A stretch of 64,000 nucleotides of DNA from Carettochelys insculpta (taxonomy: Eukaryota; Chordata; Testudines; Carettochelyidae). The stretch covers positions 238,126,501 through 238,190,500 of the forward strand of contig NC_134137.1 in the NCBI RefSeq assembly GCF_033958435.1, read 5' to 3'. Both the position numbers and the translations under genes were made by a program. Positions 22,573-34,311 of the stretch are shown piece after piece. The notes beneath the pieces are model-generated. The model ran no database searches. It had not been told where the DNA came from and saw nothing but the letters and a program-made list of their open reading frames with translations. Positions within the stretch are counted from its first letter, which is position 1. Every line of letters starts with the position of its first letter.

Positions 22573-23520
22573 AGACTGTGAAGAGCTTCAAAATGATCTC
22601 ACAAAAATAACTGATTGGGCAAAAAGGGGCAAATGAATTTTAATGTTGATAAATATAAAGTAATGCACATTGGAAAAAAATCCCAATTATACATACAAAA
22701 TGATGGAGACTAATTTAGCTATCATCACTCAAGAGAGAGATCTTGAAGTCATTATAATTAGTTCTCTGAAAACATCCACTCAATGTGCTGCAGCAGTCAA
22801 AAGGCAAACAGAATGCTGGGAATTATTAAAAAATGGGCAGAGAATAAGACTGAGAATATCTTATTACCTCTATATAACTCCATGGCACGCCCACATCTTG
22901 AACACTAAGTACAGATGTGATGGCCTCATCTCAAAAAAAGATCTAGTGGTATTGGAAAAAGTTCAGAAAAGGGAAACAAAAATGATTAGGGGTTTGGAAC
23001 AGGTGGCATATGAAGAAAGATTAAAAAGACTGGGACTTTTCACCTTAGAAAAAAAGGAGACTAAAGGGAAATATGACAGAGGCATATAAAATCATGACTG
23101 GTGTAGCAAAAGTGAATAATGAAAAGTTATTTACTTGTTCCCATAACAAAATGAATTAATGGGTAGCAGGTTTAATACTAACAAAAGGAAGTTTTTCTTC
23201 ACACAGTGCATAGTGGGCCTGTGGAACTCCTTGCCAGAGGAGGTTGTGAAGACCAAGACTTTAACAGGGTTCAAAAAAGAACTGGATAAATTAATGGAGG
23301 TTAGGTCCATCAGTGGCTGTTGGCTAGGATGGGTAGGAATGTTGCCCTAGCCTCTGTTTGTCAGAGGTTGGAAATGGATGTCGGGGAGGGCTAACTTTCG
23401 TGATTACCTTTCCTATTCACTCCCTCTGGCGCATCAGGTATTGGCCTCTCTTGGAAGACAGGATTCTGGGCTAGATGGACCTTTGCTCTGACCCAGTATG
23501 GCCATTATGTTCTTATGTTA
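22573..23520 (+). pseudogene. CR1/L3-type LINE 3' fragment
   Basis: The fragment encodes the C-terminal part of a CR1-clade ORF2p: ISKKDLVVLEKVQKRETKMI and GLEQVAYEERLKRLGLFTLE fall in 22670-23089, and WNSLPEEVVKTKTLTGFKKE follows in another frame (23159-23350). The 3' UTR ends 'gacccagtatggccattatg' followed by TTCTTATG repeats. That tail differs from the ATTCTATG tail of the other copies, so it is a different CR1-clade family. Several frameshifts make it inactive. Confidence 0.88.
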
Positions 23521-25043
23521 CATAATCAATAAAGAAACATATTCACAATATATCCAACACATGCTAATTGACAAACATGAAGGCCACTCATAACGAGAAG
23601 AAAAGATATGAGGTTATTCTCAGGGCAAAGCCAGTGTAATTTTTGTTAAGTGGCCATGGGAAAGCAAAGAATTAGTTTTTCAGAATGTGCATTTCACTGT
23701 TGATTTCAAATCCTCTGTTATATTATGTCTGATAGCTCGCAGTCTGTGCCTTTGCCACAAATGTAAGCAGCATTGCCAGTTGCCTTTCATTTAGCCACAG
23801 TTGTTCTCTGGTCACTCTTATAAACAATGCCGCATGACCTATGCATGTGGAAAACCCCACATTAATTACTGACCTGCCGCTTTGGCTTCCTTGTCATGCA
23901 ATTTACAAAAACTAGCACTGTCCTTGTAGCTCTAAGGTAACAAGTGGAAGCCCTTTTTCTTCCCCTAATTGTTCTACTGGTTTTACAGTTACCAAGCTCT
24001 AAAGCACCTCATCATTCTTAATTCTTTCTTCCTTTTGAGCTGCCAGTTAGTAATCAATTATTACCCTTGTCATTCATGCTGTAGCATGGCAGCTGGTCAC
24101 AGGAAGCCTCTGTTTCATTGGGCTGTAGCCAATCAGCTCTTTCCAGCTGTCCCTTGCTATTCTGAATCATAATGTACAGTACTTTTTGCTTTAGAAGTTC
24201 CTTTACCAAAGTCTTTAAAAAAAAAGTTCTTCCTTCCCAGTTCTCCTATTACAGCACATATGCCTAAAGTGAACTTCTTAAGGCAGCATTTTTACTGTGG
24301 GAATAATTTACATTAGCACAACAGATATTTTTGTCATATTCTCCATTTTATGGGACCACTAACTTGATATAAAGACTGCTGACAGATCAAAGGTTCCACT
24401 GGTAAAATGATATGAAAGGCAGAGACATCAGCATCCATCAAGGTCCTGTTAGGATTTGCAAAATAGGGGGTCCTGGGCCTCCCAAGTGAAACCTAGCAGG
24501 AAGGTCTGAGAGTCTGCATATCAAGTGAAAAGAAAACAAGAGAGGGCACACAGAATACTGGAGGAGGTAGTGACCCACAAAATAGCAACTTGAGCAGCAA
24601 TGTGCCCTGATTAAATTGCAATGGAAGGAAATGCTTTCATGATCTATATTCTTGTTATTTAAGTATGCACATTTTAGAGCAATCAGCTTTATTTCTAGAT
24701 GGTTAATCTTTTATATTTTAATATAAAGTGATTGACTGTCTTAACATCACTTTCTGGTTAATAACTGTTCAAAAGCACTGACTGAAAAATCGCTTTTATG
24801 AAACTGATAAGATGTGAAATTTTATAGAAATATACATCAGAGATACAGCATACACCAGAGAAGCAGACTGTTTGGAATAATCAATGTGCGCTTTCATAAT
24901 TTATTTTTTTCTTCTGTTTTAGTTAAACCACAGAGTCTGATTGTGCTGTTCCTCGATTCCTGTGAATATTCCCATTAGCTTCAATAGGACAAGTCACATA
25001 AGTAAAGTTGAGGGGGCCTGGATCTGTATTAGTTATTCTATAA
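23521..25043. other. Unassigned sequence
   Basis: No repeat or gene was recognised. A pyrimidine tract ending in AG (about 24900-24923) looks like a splice acceptor, but no open exon follows. Confidence 0.4.
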
Positions 25044-25383
25044 CAGGAATGCGCAAAGTGGGGGGTAGGCTCCATTGGGGGCATGCAATTTCATAAGCGG
25101 GGGGTGCAGCATGATTGTCTGCTGAGCCTCAGGCTCATTTATCTCATTAAAAATGTTAAAATCCGCTACTGTTTTCATGTACGTGCATCCATGTTTATAT
25201 ACTGACTAATAAAGATTTTGCATTCCACAGACATATTGTCCTTCATGTGCCAAAAGTTTTTTTTTTCATATGAACATAACTGAAATTTCCATCAATTTGG
25301 ATTACATTAGACAGGTGCGGAGTGGTGCTGGTAATTGCAGGGATGAAAAGTGGGGCCTGACATAAAAAGTTTGCTCACCCCTT
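25044..25383 (-). mobile_element. hAT-like MITE, CAGGGTGAGCAAA family (copy 2)
   Basis: It is the reverse-complement counterpart of 20347-20686, with AAAGTTTGCTCACCCC at its right end and CAGGAATGCGCAAAGTGG at its left. Flanks ttctataa and ttctgtag match at 6 of 8 positions. Both copies are 340 bp. Confidence 0.78.
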
Positions 25384-26719
25384 TTCTGTAGCATATGAAG
25401 GGCCAAATTCGATCCTGGTGTAACTTACAACTGAAAGCAATGACTTTATATTGCATTTGACCCAAAGGTACATTGAGAACCCAATCTACGAAACGTGATA
25501 GCTCCTAATGGAGTGTAACTAGGTAATAGTAAAAAGCTGCTAGCCTTTAGTGCTGCTCTAGCACATAGCAATAAACTCATCTTTAATAACTGGAACACTA
25601 AAAATAGACTTGCAAGTGTCCCACACACGTTACATTGTGTATGTTATATTTGCTGCTGATGGTAATATCTTTCCTGAAAAGGGCATAGTTAATGTCTGTA
25701 GTCAAAACAGAAGATGAAAGAAAACCATTTAGAAGCCGTTGAGAAATCTCAGACTGATATTTCAGAATGAGTAGTATGAACAACACTATATTTACTAGTG
25801 GTTCCTAGGAGTGACAGCTGCTATGGTTAAGGTTGTATAACAGTTTCCATTCTAATTTCCTGCTTTCATTTGCCCACCATCTTGACTAAAATGTTCAAGA
25901 CTTGGTTTTAACTCAAAGGTGGTGTTCTTTTATTTACTTACATGAAACTTTGAAAACCACATGTTCTTGCATGCTTGATTTTGCCATTTAGTAGTAGGCT
26001 CCTTCAGCCCTGTGCAGAGGGCAAGCCTCTGGTGTCAGCACCAGAGTTCAACACCCACCTACACAAAGAGACACTCACGTTGTGCATTTCTGTCTGGGGA
26101 TAACTTATGTGTCAAGTCAAGAATGTGCACTGTGGTTGTGCAGGGAGAGAGACAAAGACCATTGCAGCTCATTTGGTTAGATGTATGTGGTGTTTTGCTC
26201 AGTCCCTGTGGACTCTGAGCTCTTGCCTGGATCATGATAAATAAGAGTGCATCACCTACAAAGTTCCTAAGATACACCATACGCTAGCTCTTCACACGAG
26301 CTCCTTTCCACCAGAGGTGGGGAGCAGTAGGCTGGCTGGAGCTTAGACAGAAAGGACATGTGTATAAAGGAAGACATGGAGGGCTCCAGAGCTACAGAGT
26401 GGGGATACTTACAGAAGAAGGTGCATGTCTAGAGAAGGCACAAGGTCAGATATTAGGTATTTACTCCGTGAGCAGGTCTGTAGAGGCACTAGTCCCCTTC
26501 TTGTGCACTATAGCAAGTCTGCAGCTTTGGAGACTCCAGGCTGGCCATAGCGGTATAGAGGAAAGGATGGTGAATAGACCCATTATAACTGAGCTCTGTT
26601 TGCACAAAAATTCATCCCTGTGCATAGGGCTCAGGCAAGTCCTAGGTTAAGGGGGATTTAAGTGTTGCATAGATCTCATGGGGACTGTTTGCACAAAGGT
26701 GAATTTCACATGTGGTAGC
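25384..26719. other. Unassigned sequence
   Basis: No repeat, exon or RNA gene was recognised. Confidence 0.4.
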
Positions 26720-26908
26720 CAGTGTTCCTTCTAATTTTTTCCATCCATGGGCAAAATAAATTTTGTTATGTGCACCAGTGCATGTGCAACATCAACAGAA
26801 ACATGTGCTACCCACTGTGGATGGCAGTGGGTGCTATGCTAATCAGCTGGGCAGCAACTGAATCTCTTCTGGGCAACCACACAAGCTCTCACTTTACTGA
26901 GAACATTT
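26720..26908 (+). mobile_element. hAT-like MITE, CAGTGTTCC family (copy 1)
   Basis: A short element starting CAGTGTTCCTTCTAA and ending GAGAACATTT is flanked by a perfect 8-bp duplication gtggtagc (26712-26719 and 26909-26916). The interior includes 'aattttgttatgtgcac' and 'aatcagctgggcagca'. It is the same family as 27761-27946 and 48125-48587. Confidence 0.85.
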
Positions 26909-27066
26909 GTGGTAGCTAAACTTTTCATATGAATGAGGTGGTGCCAGGGATCACCAAAATCTTTGTGCACAAGGCTCATACAGGTTTGCATTGAATTCGT
27001 ATTTTAATGGGTCCTCTTGCAGATAGCATCTTAAATCTCGTCTGGTTGACCAGAAATCTATTGCTA

Positions 27067-27735
27067 TGGGTCTTCATAGAATCATAGAAGAATAGGATTG
27101 GAAGGGACCATGTCTAGTCCAACTCCTCTGCTCAAAGCTGGACCAACACCAACTAAATCATCCCAGCCAGGGCACTGTCAAGCCTGGCCTTGAACACCTC
27201 TAAGGACAGAGATTCCACCACCTCTCCAGGTAATTAATTACAATGCTTCACCACCCTCCTGCTGAAATAGTTTTTCATAATATCCAACCTTGGCCTCCTC
27301 CAATGCAACTTGAGACCTTTGCTCCTTGTTCTGCCATCTGCCACCACTGAGAATAGCCTGACTCCATCCTCTTTGGAACCCTCTTTCAGGTAGTTGAAGG
27401 CTGTTATTAAATCCCCCTTCATTCTTCTCTTCTGAAGACTAAATGAGTTCCCTTAGCCTCTGCTTATGTCAGGTGCCCCAGCCCCCTAATCATTTTTTGC
27501 CTTGAGCTGAACATTCTTCAGTTTGTTCATGTCCTTTCTTTGGCAAGTGGCCCAAATCTGGATGCAGCACTCCTGATATGGCCTCACTAGTGCCCAATAG
27601 AGGAGAATAATCACTTCCCTGTATCTGCTGGCAATTCTTACTAATGCAGCTAAATATGCCCTTAGCCTTCTTAGCAAAAAGGGCACACTGTTGATTCCTA
27701 CACAGCTTCTCATCCACTGTCCTTTTGTGCAGGAC
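27067..27735 (-). pseudogene. CR1 LINE 3' fragment
   Basis: On minus this encodes the CR1 ORF2p C-terminus (LYWALVRPYQECCIQIWA, then FNYLKEGSKEDGVRLFSV in another frame) and ends with ATAGAATCATAGAAGAATAG-type tail sequence at the plus-strand left edge. Stops and frameshifts show decay. It is 5'-truncated. Confidence 0.9.
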
Positions 27736-27760
27736 TGTTGCTTAGCCAGTCAGTCGCAAG

Positions 27761-27946
27761 CAAGGTTCCATCTAAATATTTCTATCCATGTGTGGAATAA
27801 ATTTTGTTATGTACACTGAGGCATTTGCAGACTTGCACCTCTAGTAAAAACATGTGCTGCCAGGTGCAGGTGCTCTGCTAATAGCTGGTCAGCATTTGAA
27901 TCACTCCTGGGCTGCCACCCAAGCACTCAGCTTACTGGGAACACTG
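27761..27946 (+). mobile_element. hAT-like MITE, CAGTGTTCC family (copy 2)
   Basis: It starts CAAGGTTCCATCTAA and ends GGGAACACTG, with flanks gtcgcaag and gtcccaaa (6 of 8). It is collinear with 26720-26908. Confidence 0.82.
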
Positions 27947-28490
27947 GTCCCAAACCTGTAGCAGTGAATGGGATTCTTCCATTCTAAGTATAGGACTCTT
28001 GTCTTGAAAAACAGCATGATATTACACAGGGAAGGTGGCACCAAACTTGCACTTAGAAGTAGGGCTCATAGAGATTTTCTATCTTTAGGAAATTCCAACC
28101 TTTCAGAATTTGTTTTTGTTTTAAAACATTGAAATTTACTGCAAAAATAGAAGGGTTAAAATTCATTTTGAACATTTTTATTCTGATTTTGACTTTGAAA
28201 ACCATTCAAAAAGTTATGTCAAAATTAAAAATAAAAAAATTCATTTTGATAAGGTCAGCATGGAACATTCATTCTGAAATGGATAATTCTGGCCTCCCTG
28301 AAATTCTTTCTCCCCACAACCCATTTTCTCCCTCCCACAATGAAACTTCATCAAAATCTATACATTTGCTTGGAAAGCTTTGGTTTTGTGGAAGTTACAG
28401 TTTTCAACTGAAAACATTCCACTGGAAAACTTTTGACCAGCTCCAGTCAAGAAGATCTTGCTTCAGTTCCTAACTTTGATGCAGATGTTC
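27947..28490. other. Unassigned AT-rich sequence
   Basis: No repeat or exon was recognised. AAAATT-type low-complexity sequence dominates 28080-28260. Confidence 0.4.
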
Positions 28491-28620
28491 TGCATCTGGG
28501 CAAATTACTTAACTTCCGTGTGCCTCAGTTGCCCCAATGTAAAATGGCAATACTAATGCTTTCCTTCACCTATTCTGTTTTATCTATTATGAGAGCAAAA
28601 ACCATCTTACTGTACCTAGT
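28491..28620 (+). repeat. MIR-type SINE relic
   Basis: 'ctgggcaaattacttaactt', then 'gtgcctcagttgccccaatg' and 'taaaatggcaatactaatgc', is the MIR core and 3' region. Confidence 0.75.
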
Positions 28621-28623
28621 TGA

Positions 28624-28917
28624 GGCCGTGTTTACATGGGGAATTGGTTCCAAAATAATTTACATAATTTGCGCTATGCCAATTGCATAAATTATTTTGA
28701 AATCCCTTATTCTGAACTTGGTGCTGTTCAAACAGCACCAAAATTTGAATAAGCAGCTATCTCAAAAGTTCCATTATGCCTCATACCATGAGGGGTACCG
28801 GAATCAAAATACCACACTCGAAAAGCCAACGCTATTTCGAGTGTGGGGAAAAGCCGCAGTGTTGCTATTTCGGATACATTTGTATCTCAAAAGAGCAATC
28901 ACCATGTAAACATGGCC
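28624..28917. mobile_element. Foldback MITE, TTTACATGG-ended
   Basis: Ends are GGCCGTGTTTACATGG and CCATGTAAACATGGCC. Flanking triplets TGA and TTA suggest one mutated 3-bp TSD. The arms contain CCAAAATAATTTA-type and TATTTCGAGTGTGG-type motifs. It belongs to the window's shared-terminus group with C-to-T changes in GTCTACAC. Confidence 0.8.
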
Positions 28918-29491
28918 TTAGTGCTAACATCAGAAATGATCATATGCTTTAAGTTAATAATGTAATGTATGAAAACATGGTGTCAGAGTTAAAGTTACAA
29001 ACGAAATTTTAACTTTATCATTTCCTCATGTTTGAGTATTTAACAATGCAAACATTTCATTGCCCAACATTATATATAGGTCAAATGTGTTCAAAATATA
29101 ATTAAATCACTGTTAACCAAAATATATAGAAATTTAAAGTAATGTAGAATACACAATTCATTTGCTAATCACAGACATTTGACAAAACTGCTACTCACTA
29201 GAATTATATCCATAAAGTGAGCAACAAGATCCAAAGTTTTCAAATAGCATCACAGTCATAAAACCAACAAATAACAGAGTCACCACCTCCTTAGTATATT
29301 TCTGCTATAGCAGTCACTATCAAGAGAACTTTGCAATTTCTTTGTTTCCTCCACCAAAGTAAAAAAAAAAAAAAAAAAGCTTTGTTCGCACAGTGCCTAG
29401 AATAATAGAGTCTTGGACTATAAATGGGGCTCTCAGATGCTATCCCAATACTACTGATACTAAACACCTGTATTTATAGCTTGAATAATAC
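28918..29491. other. Unassigned AT-rich sequence with A18 tract
   Basis: No gene or repeat was recognised. A run of 18 A residues lies at 29361-29378. Confidence 0.45.
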
Positions 29492-29605
29492 AATCATAGA
29501 AACGCAGGGCTAGAAGGAACCTCAAGAGTCTTCTAAGACAGCCTCCCTGTGCTGAAACAGGATACTAAAGTCCAGCCTTGCAAAAAAACACTTCATTCAA
29601 GGGGG
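29492..29605 (-). mobile_element. CR1 LINE 3' end fragment
   Basis: 'caatcatagaaacgcagggc' followed by 'tagaaggaacctcaagagtc' is the complement of a CR1 3' UTR with its diagnostic TGATTCTATG-like end. Confidence 0.7.
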
Positions 29606-30439
29606 TACTGGGTGAAACTTGGGATCAACAGCAGAGTCTCTTGTAGTCATGCCAGATCATCATTTTTAGATCAAAGTTAATTCTAAAGTATCTATCACCA
29701 TTCCACATGTGCAACAGGGATTTGAAGCTACTTTTAATCGGTGACTTTGGATTCTGTGTCATAGAGGCATCCAGCAGTGGAATAACGCCAATGTAGCAGC
29801 CTATATTCCATCTGAGTATGGGCAGGAGGGGGCATGGCCAGAGAGCAATATGGCCACCAAAGCTAGTCAGTGGAAAAACTGATAGGGAATTGTTTTTGTT
29901 GACATATGTTACAGTATTTCTGTGGCAGCACTGTCTTGTGCAAGGTCTGAACTAGGCCATGGTTGTTCCTAGATTCAGAATGACAGGGTTCAGGAGAGTG
30001 GTGTAATTGCCTCGTTCCCCTCTCTCCCATGTGCCAAGGAGGATTCAGTTGACTAATCTCCTTCGTACGGGTTTTATATCAGCAGAACTCTGCTCTCCTC
30101 AGTGGCATTGCTCCTGATATACATACTATGAGGGAGAGGAGGGCCAGGCCAATAATATGCTGAAATAAGTCACCAGTTAGAATTGGATTTATTCACTTTC
30201 CATTTCTAAACCTTTCATTCTGTTATGGGCTCAAGTACCTCCTTGTACTTAACCATGAAGTTCATTATCCCTCTTTCCCCTCCTGGGATATATAAAGCAC
30301 CATAATCTCATCTCCCCATATCAGATATTTCACAAATGCTGCTCAAAAATGCCATCTACACCATCGTGCACTGGAAATTTCTTTTCCAGTCCTCTGTTCC
30401 ATTATAGAAATCCAGGCTCTATGGTAGGCTTGATCGGTG
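29606..30439. other. Unassigned sequence
   Basis: No gene or repeat was recognised. Confidence 0.4.
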
Positions 30440-30632
30440 GGGAGGGATCGCTCAGTGGTTTGAACATTAACCTGCTAAACCCAGGATTGTAAGCTCAATA
30501 CTTGAGAAGGCCATTCAGAGGTCTGGGACAAATAGATTAAAAAAAAATCTGTCAGGGGTGGTGCTCGCTTCTGCGCAGAGGGCAGGGCACTGGACTCAAT
30601 GATCTCCCAAGGTCCATTCCAGTTCTATGAGA
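30440..30632 (+). repeat. tRNA-headed SINE with CR1-like tail (tortoise PolIII/Cry type)
   Basis: The head 'ggagggatcgctcagtggtt' contains a PolIII A-box-like segment, and GGATTGTAAGCTCAATAC is in the B-box position. A linker and A-run follow. The tail 'tggactcaatgatctcccaa', then 'ggtccattccagttctatga', copies the CR1 3' end, which lets the LINE machinery mobilise it. This architecture is the known tortoise tRNA-Lys SINE and is the best single taxonomic clue for a turtle here. Confidence 0.82.
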
Positions 30633-31361
30633 TGCGTATCTCCATATATTATGGTGAGACTTATAAACTTTTAGAAGCAGACACAAGGCATCCAAGCAGT
30701 ATCAATGGCATTTGAAACTTGTCACCAGCTGCACGATATCAAGATTTGCAAGAAAATCCTCTCTGAAAAGTTCATGCCATTATTGGGTGCCACTGTCATC
30801 CGTGCCTGAGCAGGGTGATCAGGACATACCCCACCTATGAATTCCGTTGATCCTGGTTGCTTACAAGAAGGTTGAACAACGCAGTGTTCCAGTACAACTG
30901 AAATATTGCAGGAAAGTAGTTTTATGCAGATCACTCTGTCCTGTAGAAAGACCCATGAGAAGGGACTAAGGAGGGAAACAAAACCAAAGCTCTGAAGTTC
31001 CCCTTCCAGAGCTCCTCCCGCATTGATCTGGTAGGGAAGGAGTTGGATTTTGTTTACCCACTATCCCTTGCAGAATAAGGACACAGGTCCTCATTCAAAC
31101 CCTAGAGCCCCCCACGTTGTGCAGTAAGGCTGGACCATCACCTTAGAAGACCCTGGCTTCTATGAAATTTTTAGGTTCTAGGCAACATGACACCACTGAA
31201 GCTGCAACATGCAATGGAAAATGTGAGCTAAGGAGCCCAAAAAGTTGCCTTATGAAGAGGCTTCTATAGTTTTCTTCATTTGATGGGTCATAAACTATCG
31301 CCTCACTGTTCCCTTGTATGCTCCTTCCTGTATCCCTCTTCTGTCTCTTGTATTTTACTTA
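30633..31361. other. Unassigned sequence
   Basis: No gene or repeat was recognised. Confidence 0.4.
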
Positions 31362-31478
31362 GGTTGTATGCCCCTTGGGGCAGGGACCATCTTTTTGTTC
31401 TGTGTTCTTACAGCCCCAAGCACAGTGGGGCAGTGGTCCATGATTAGGATCCCTAAGAGCTACAGTAATACAAATAAA
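31362..31478 (+). repeat. L2/MIR-type 3' tail relic
   Basis: 'ccccttggggcagggaccat', then 'ccccaagcacagtggggcag' and a terminal AATAAATAA-like tract, match the conserved L2/MIR 3' end. Similar tails are at 33893-33990 and 60278-60395, with one on minus at about 45708-45778. Confidence 0.7.
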
Positions 31479-32601
31479 TAATGGAGTTCCTCAGAATGAG
31501 TTGGGCACAGACTATTAGGAAGTGATTGAGACTGTAGGGACTGTCCCTTCTTAAAATGGAAGCAAATCAGATGATACCAGGAATAACTTCTCAATGCGTA
31601 CAGAATATATACATATACAACCAATTTCCATGTAACTTTTACTTGGTCGCAGGTGCTTTGACTATGATTCCGCCTCTGCTGTCCATGGGAGTACTGATTT
31701 GGTGACGCTCATGCACTGCAGGAATAGAGAGGGTGACACTACCTCAAGAGGAAAAGTATTTTAGTCAGAAACCAGTAGGCAAACACCCATGGTGAAATGA
31801 TATTCTCCCTGCATTTCAGCTGGATCAACATGGCTGTACTCTCTGCTGGCTCACACCAATACATGAATTATTTTTTCTAAATCTCAATTTCCAGTAATTT
31901 TGCCCTCCCTTCTCTTCCCCCGGAATCAGAGGTTTGTGGTTAATAGTTTCCTGAATGCAGAAGTTGTCTCATAACATATTACAAATAAAAGAGAACATGC
32001 TTCTGAAATACATGCTGAAGCTTATAGAAACATGAAACAAGGTGATTCTAAAGTGTTTTGTTTTAGCGCCATGTCTGATTCTAGAATACCAGATGGAATT
32101 AATAGAATTATCATCCTCTTTGCCCTTTGCTATCCAGAAAACTAAAATGCCAAAGTGGTCATTGAAAAAGAGAAAGGGCTGTTATCTTGTCCAGACAAGA
32201 AGACTTCCATGTGAGTTTTTCTGTAGTATGGTCTCCTTGAATATGACGAATCACTTTACAGCTACGGGTTTCTACTCAGTCTGCTCAGCTGAGGAAAATT
32301 AGGAGCCTTCAGCAGCTTCAGCTGATCAAAATCTTTTAACATAGAAAACTGTCATATCAGGAGATGTCAAAGGTCTTTTAGGGACAATGCATATGTAAAG
32401 AATCAATCTCTTCGATGCCTAGGAAAAGCCTAGGATTCAAACTTATAAACCAAGTTCCTAAGGATGGGTGCCCATCACAAGTTAAGCTGGTGTCTTTCTG
32501 GATCCACAGTCCTCAGACACGTTCATTGAGATCATCACAGGTGGCCTCTGCTTGTTAGTACTGGTAGCAATTCTTGCATCCATAAAAACATTTGCAGATG
32601 C
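31479..32601. other. Unassigned sequence
   Basis: No gene or repeat was recognised. Confidence 0.4.
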
Positions 32602-33488
32602 CAGTGGTTCCCAACCTTTACAGTAATGTGGCACACTTCAAGAAGACAAACAATTCCACAGCACACCCAATTTTTTCATGTGAATTGATTGCTCATAAAC
32701 ATCGCATTTGCTTCCATTTACTATGGTTACAGTCTTACTAGAATCAGAGAGGTAGCTGTGTTAGCCTGTATCTTCGAGAACAACCAGAAGTCCTGTGGCA
32801 CCTCATAGACTAACAGATATCCTGAAAAACAGGGTCTTTGCACACAAAAGCTTATGCTCCAAAATATCTGTAAGTCTTACTAGAGAGGTTTGCAACATAG
32901 TAGTGCACACATCAAGCTAAACAAGGATCACATGCATTAATGTTTCAAATCCACCACAGAATGCACTATCTTAGACAGTGAATACAGACATGTTTTCAAA
33001 ATCTGCTCAACTCCATGCTAGGGATGTTGAGTAAACAAGTAACTACTGAAAGCAGCTGCCTCCCTACCAGCCCATTGGAGCCAGGACACAGCATTTAAGC
33101 CACATCCCAGCTTCAAGAGGCTCCCACCCTCTCTGCCTCTCCCTGGCCACAGCAGGGAATGGACCACGCTCCCCACCGGCTTGTTTGGGTTGGGAAGCAG
33201 CAGTGCTTCCTGGCACAAAGTTGGGTCCTGCAGTGTCAGCATCTCCCTCACAGTGGCTCTGCAAAGAGCCACTGCAGGCAGTGGGAGAATTGACAAACCC
33301 CATATCAGCTGGGACTCATTTGCTCCTTGAGACCCAGCTGGCACAGGGCATCACATATCTCTCCCCCGCCACCTGCAGTAGCTCTGCAAAGAGTCACAAC
33401 AAGAGGAAATTGAAAAAATTTCACAGCACATTTGGACAGTTCTCATGGCATGCCAGTGTGCCATGGCACACTGGTTGAAAACCACCAG
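32602..33488. mobile_element. hAT-like element with nested insertions
   Basis: Ends CAGTGGTTCCCAACC and GGTTGAAAACCACCAG are inverted hAT-type termini. No clear 8-bp TSD was found. The interior is interrupted at 32743-32874 by the Penelope-linked repeat and contains a C-rich block (33050-33350) that may be another insertion. Frames in that block have no recognisable domain. Confidence 0.7.
32743..32874. mobile_element. Penelope-linked repeat with inverted halves
   Basis: The insertion is bounded by a perfect 10-bp duplication tcttactaga (32733-32742 and 32875-32884). The first part reads forward ('atcagagaggtagctgtgtt' to 'agactaacagatatcc'). The last part is reversed ('agggtctttgcacacaaaag' to 'ccaaaatatctgtaag'). 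Both halves lie inside one TSD pair, so the inversion arose during insertion. Confidence 0.82.
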
Positions 33489-33892
33489 TATAGGCAATGC
33501 TCCCAAAGCAGGTAAAACATAGCACAGCTGTGAATGCGTGATCCTGAATAAAGATGCCAGGTTTAGCACAGAGCTGGCCAGCTGGAAACAACAAGAGAAT
33601 TTCTTTGTTTTATACAAACATTGAGCCCAAATTTTTTGTGTGACTTCAAAAATAGTTCCCATTTACTATGTTTACTTAATCAATAACCTGGAGACTTAAT
33701 ATGTGATTGAATTTGCACTCAGCTGGCCAAGGGGTTGTGAAAATTTGACATGTTTTTAGAGAAAAATGCATACATACTTCCTTTCAGCCAGCTTCACATT
33801 TAAAGTAAAAGGCACTTTAGGGAATGCTTATTGTGTCCTTGTTCTCTCTTGTCTGTATCAATTTGTTATCCATTTTGTTGTGTTTTAGATAG
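33489..33892. other. Unassigned sequence
   Basis: No gene or repeat was recognised. Confidence 0.4.
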
Positions 33893-34145
33893 TAACAACT
33901 TTTGGGCAGGACTGTCATTTTGTTTTCTGTACCACACCTAGGAGTGGGGCCCTGGCCTGTCTTGTAGGACCCTAGACACTGACATACTCAGTGTTTTCAT
34001 GACAAGCGATAGAGACAAGTGGGCAGTGCACTCCTGGGAGTTAGGAGAACGGAGTTCTGTTCTCAGTTTTCTGATTTAACATGAGTGTTCAGCAAGTCCT
34101 TTTATGTGTCTGTGATTCTCCTGCCCATTAATTGCAAACCCTTTA
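33893..34145 (+). repeat. L2-type tail followed by MIR-type relic
   Basis: 33893-33990 carries 'ttgggcaggactgtcatttt' and 'ggagtggggccctggcc'. 34010-34145 carries 'gtgggcagtgcactcctggg' and 'ttctgttctcagttttctga' in the order of a tRNA/CORE-type SINE. Both are old and diverged. Confidence 0.55.
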
Positions 34146-34311
34146 AGGTGAGGACTAGCTAGCATAGGAACTGAATCTTATCTGGAGATTACCAAAAAGT
34201 CTGTTATCCCAGGAGCCAAGATTTCAGATAGGTCAGTAAATGCCCTTGATGCAGCTGCTACTTTGAGCTGAATACTTTTTTCCAGTCCACAGGACATTCC
34301 AGGTGTTTGTA

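Noticed and set aside
24900..24930. Pyrimidine tract plus AG resembling a splice acceptor
   Set aside because: No open exon, donor or domain follows; such motifs are common by chance.
30440..30510. tRNA gene
   Set aside because: A- and B-box-like segments are present, but no acceptor stem closes and a CR1-like tail follows; it is a SINE head.
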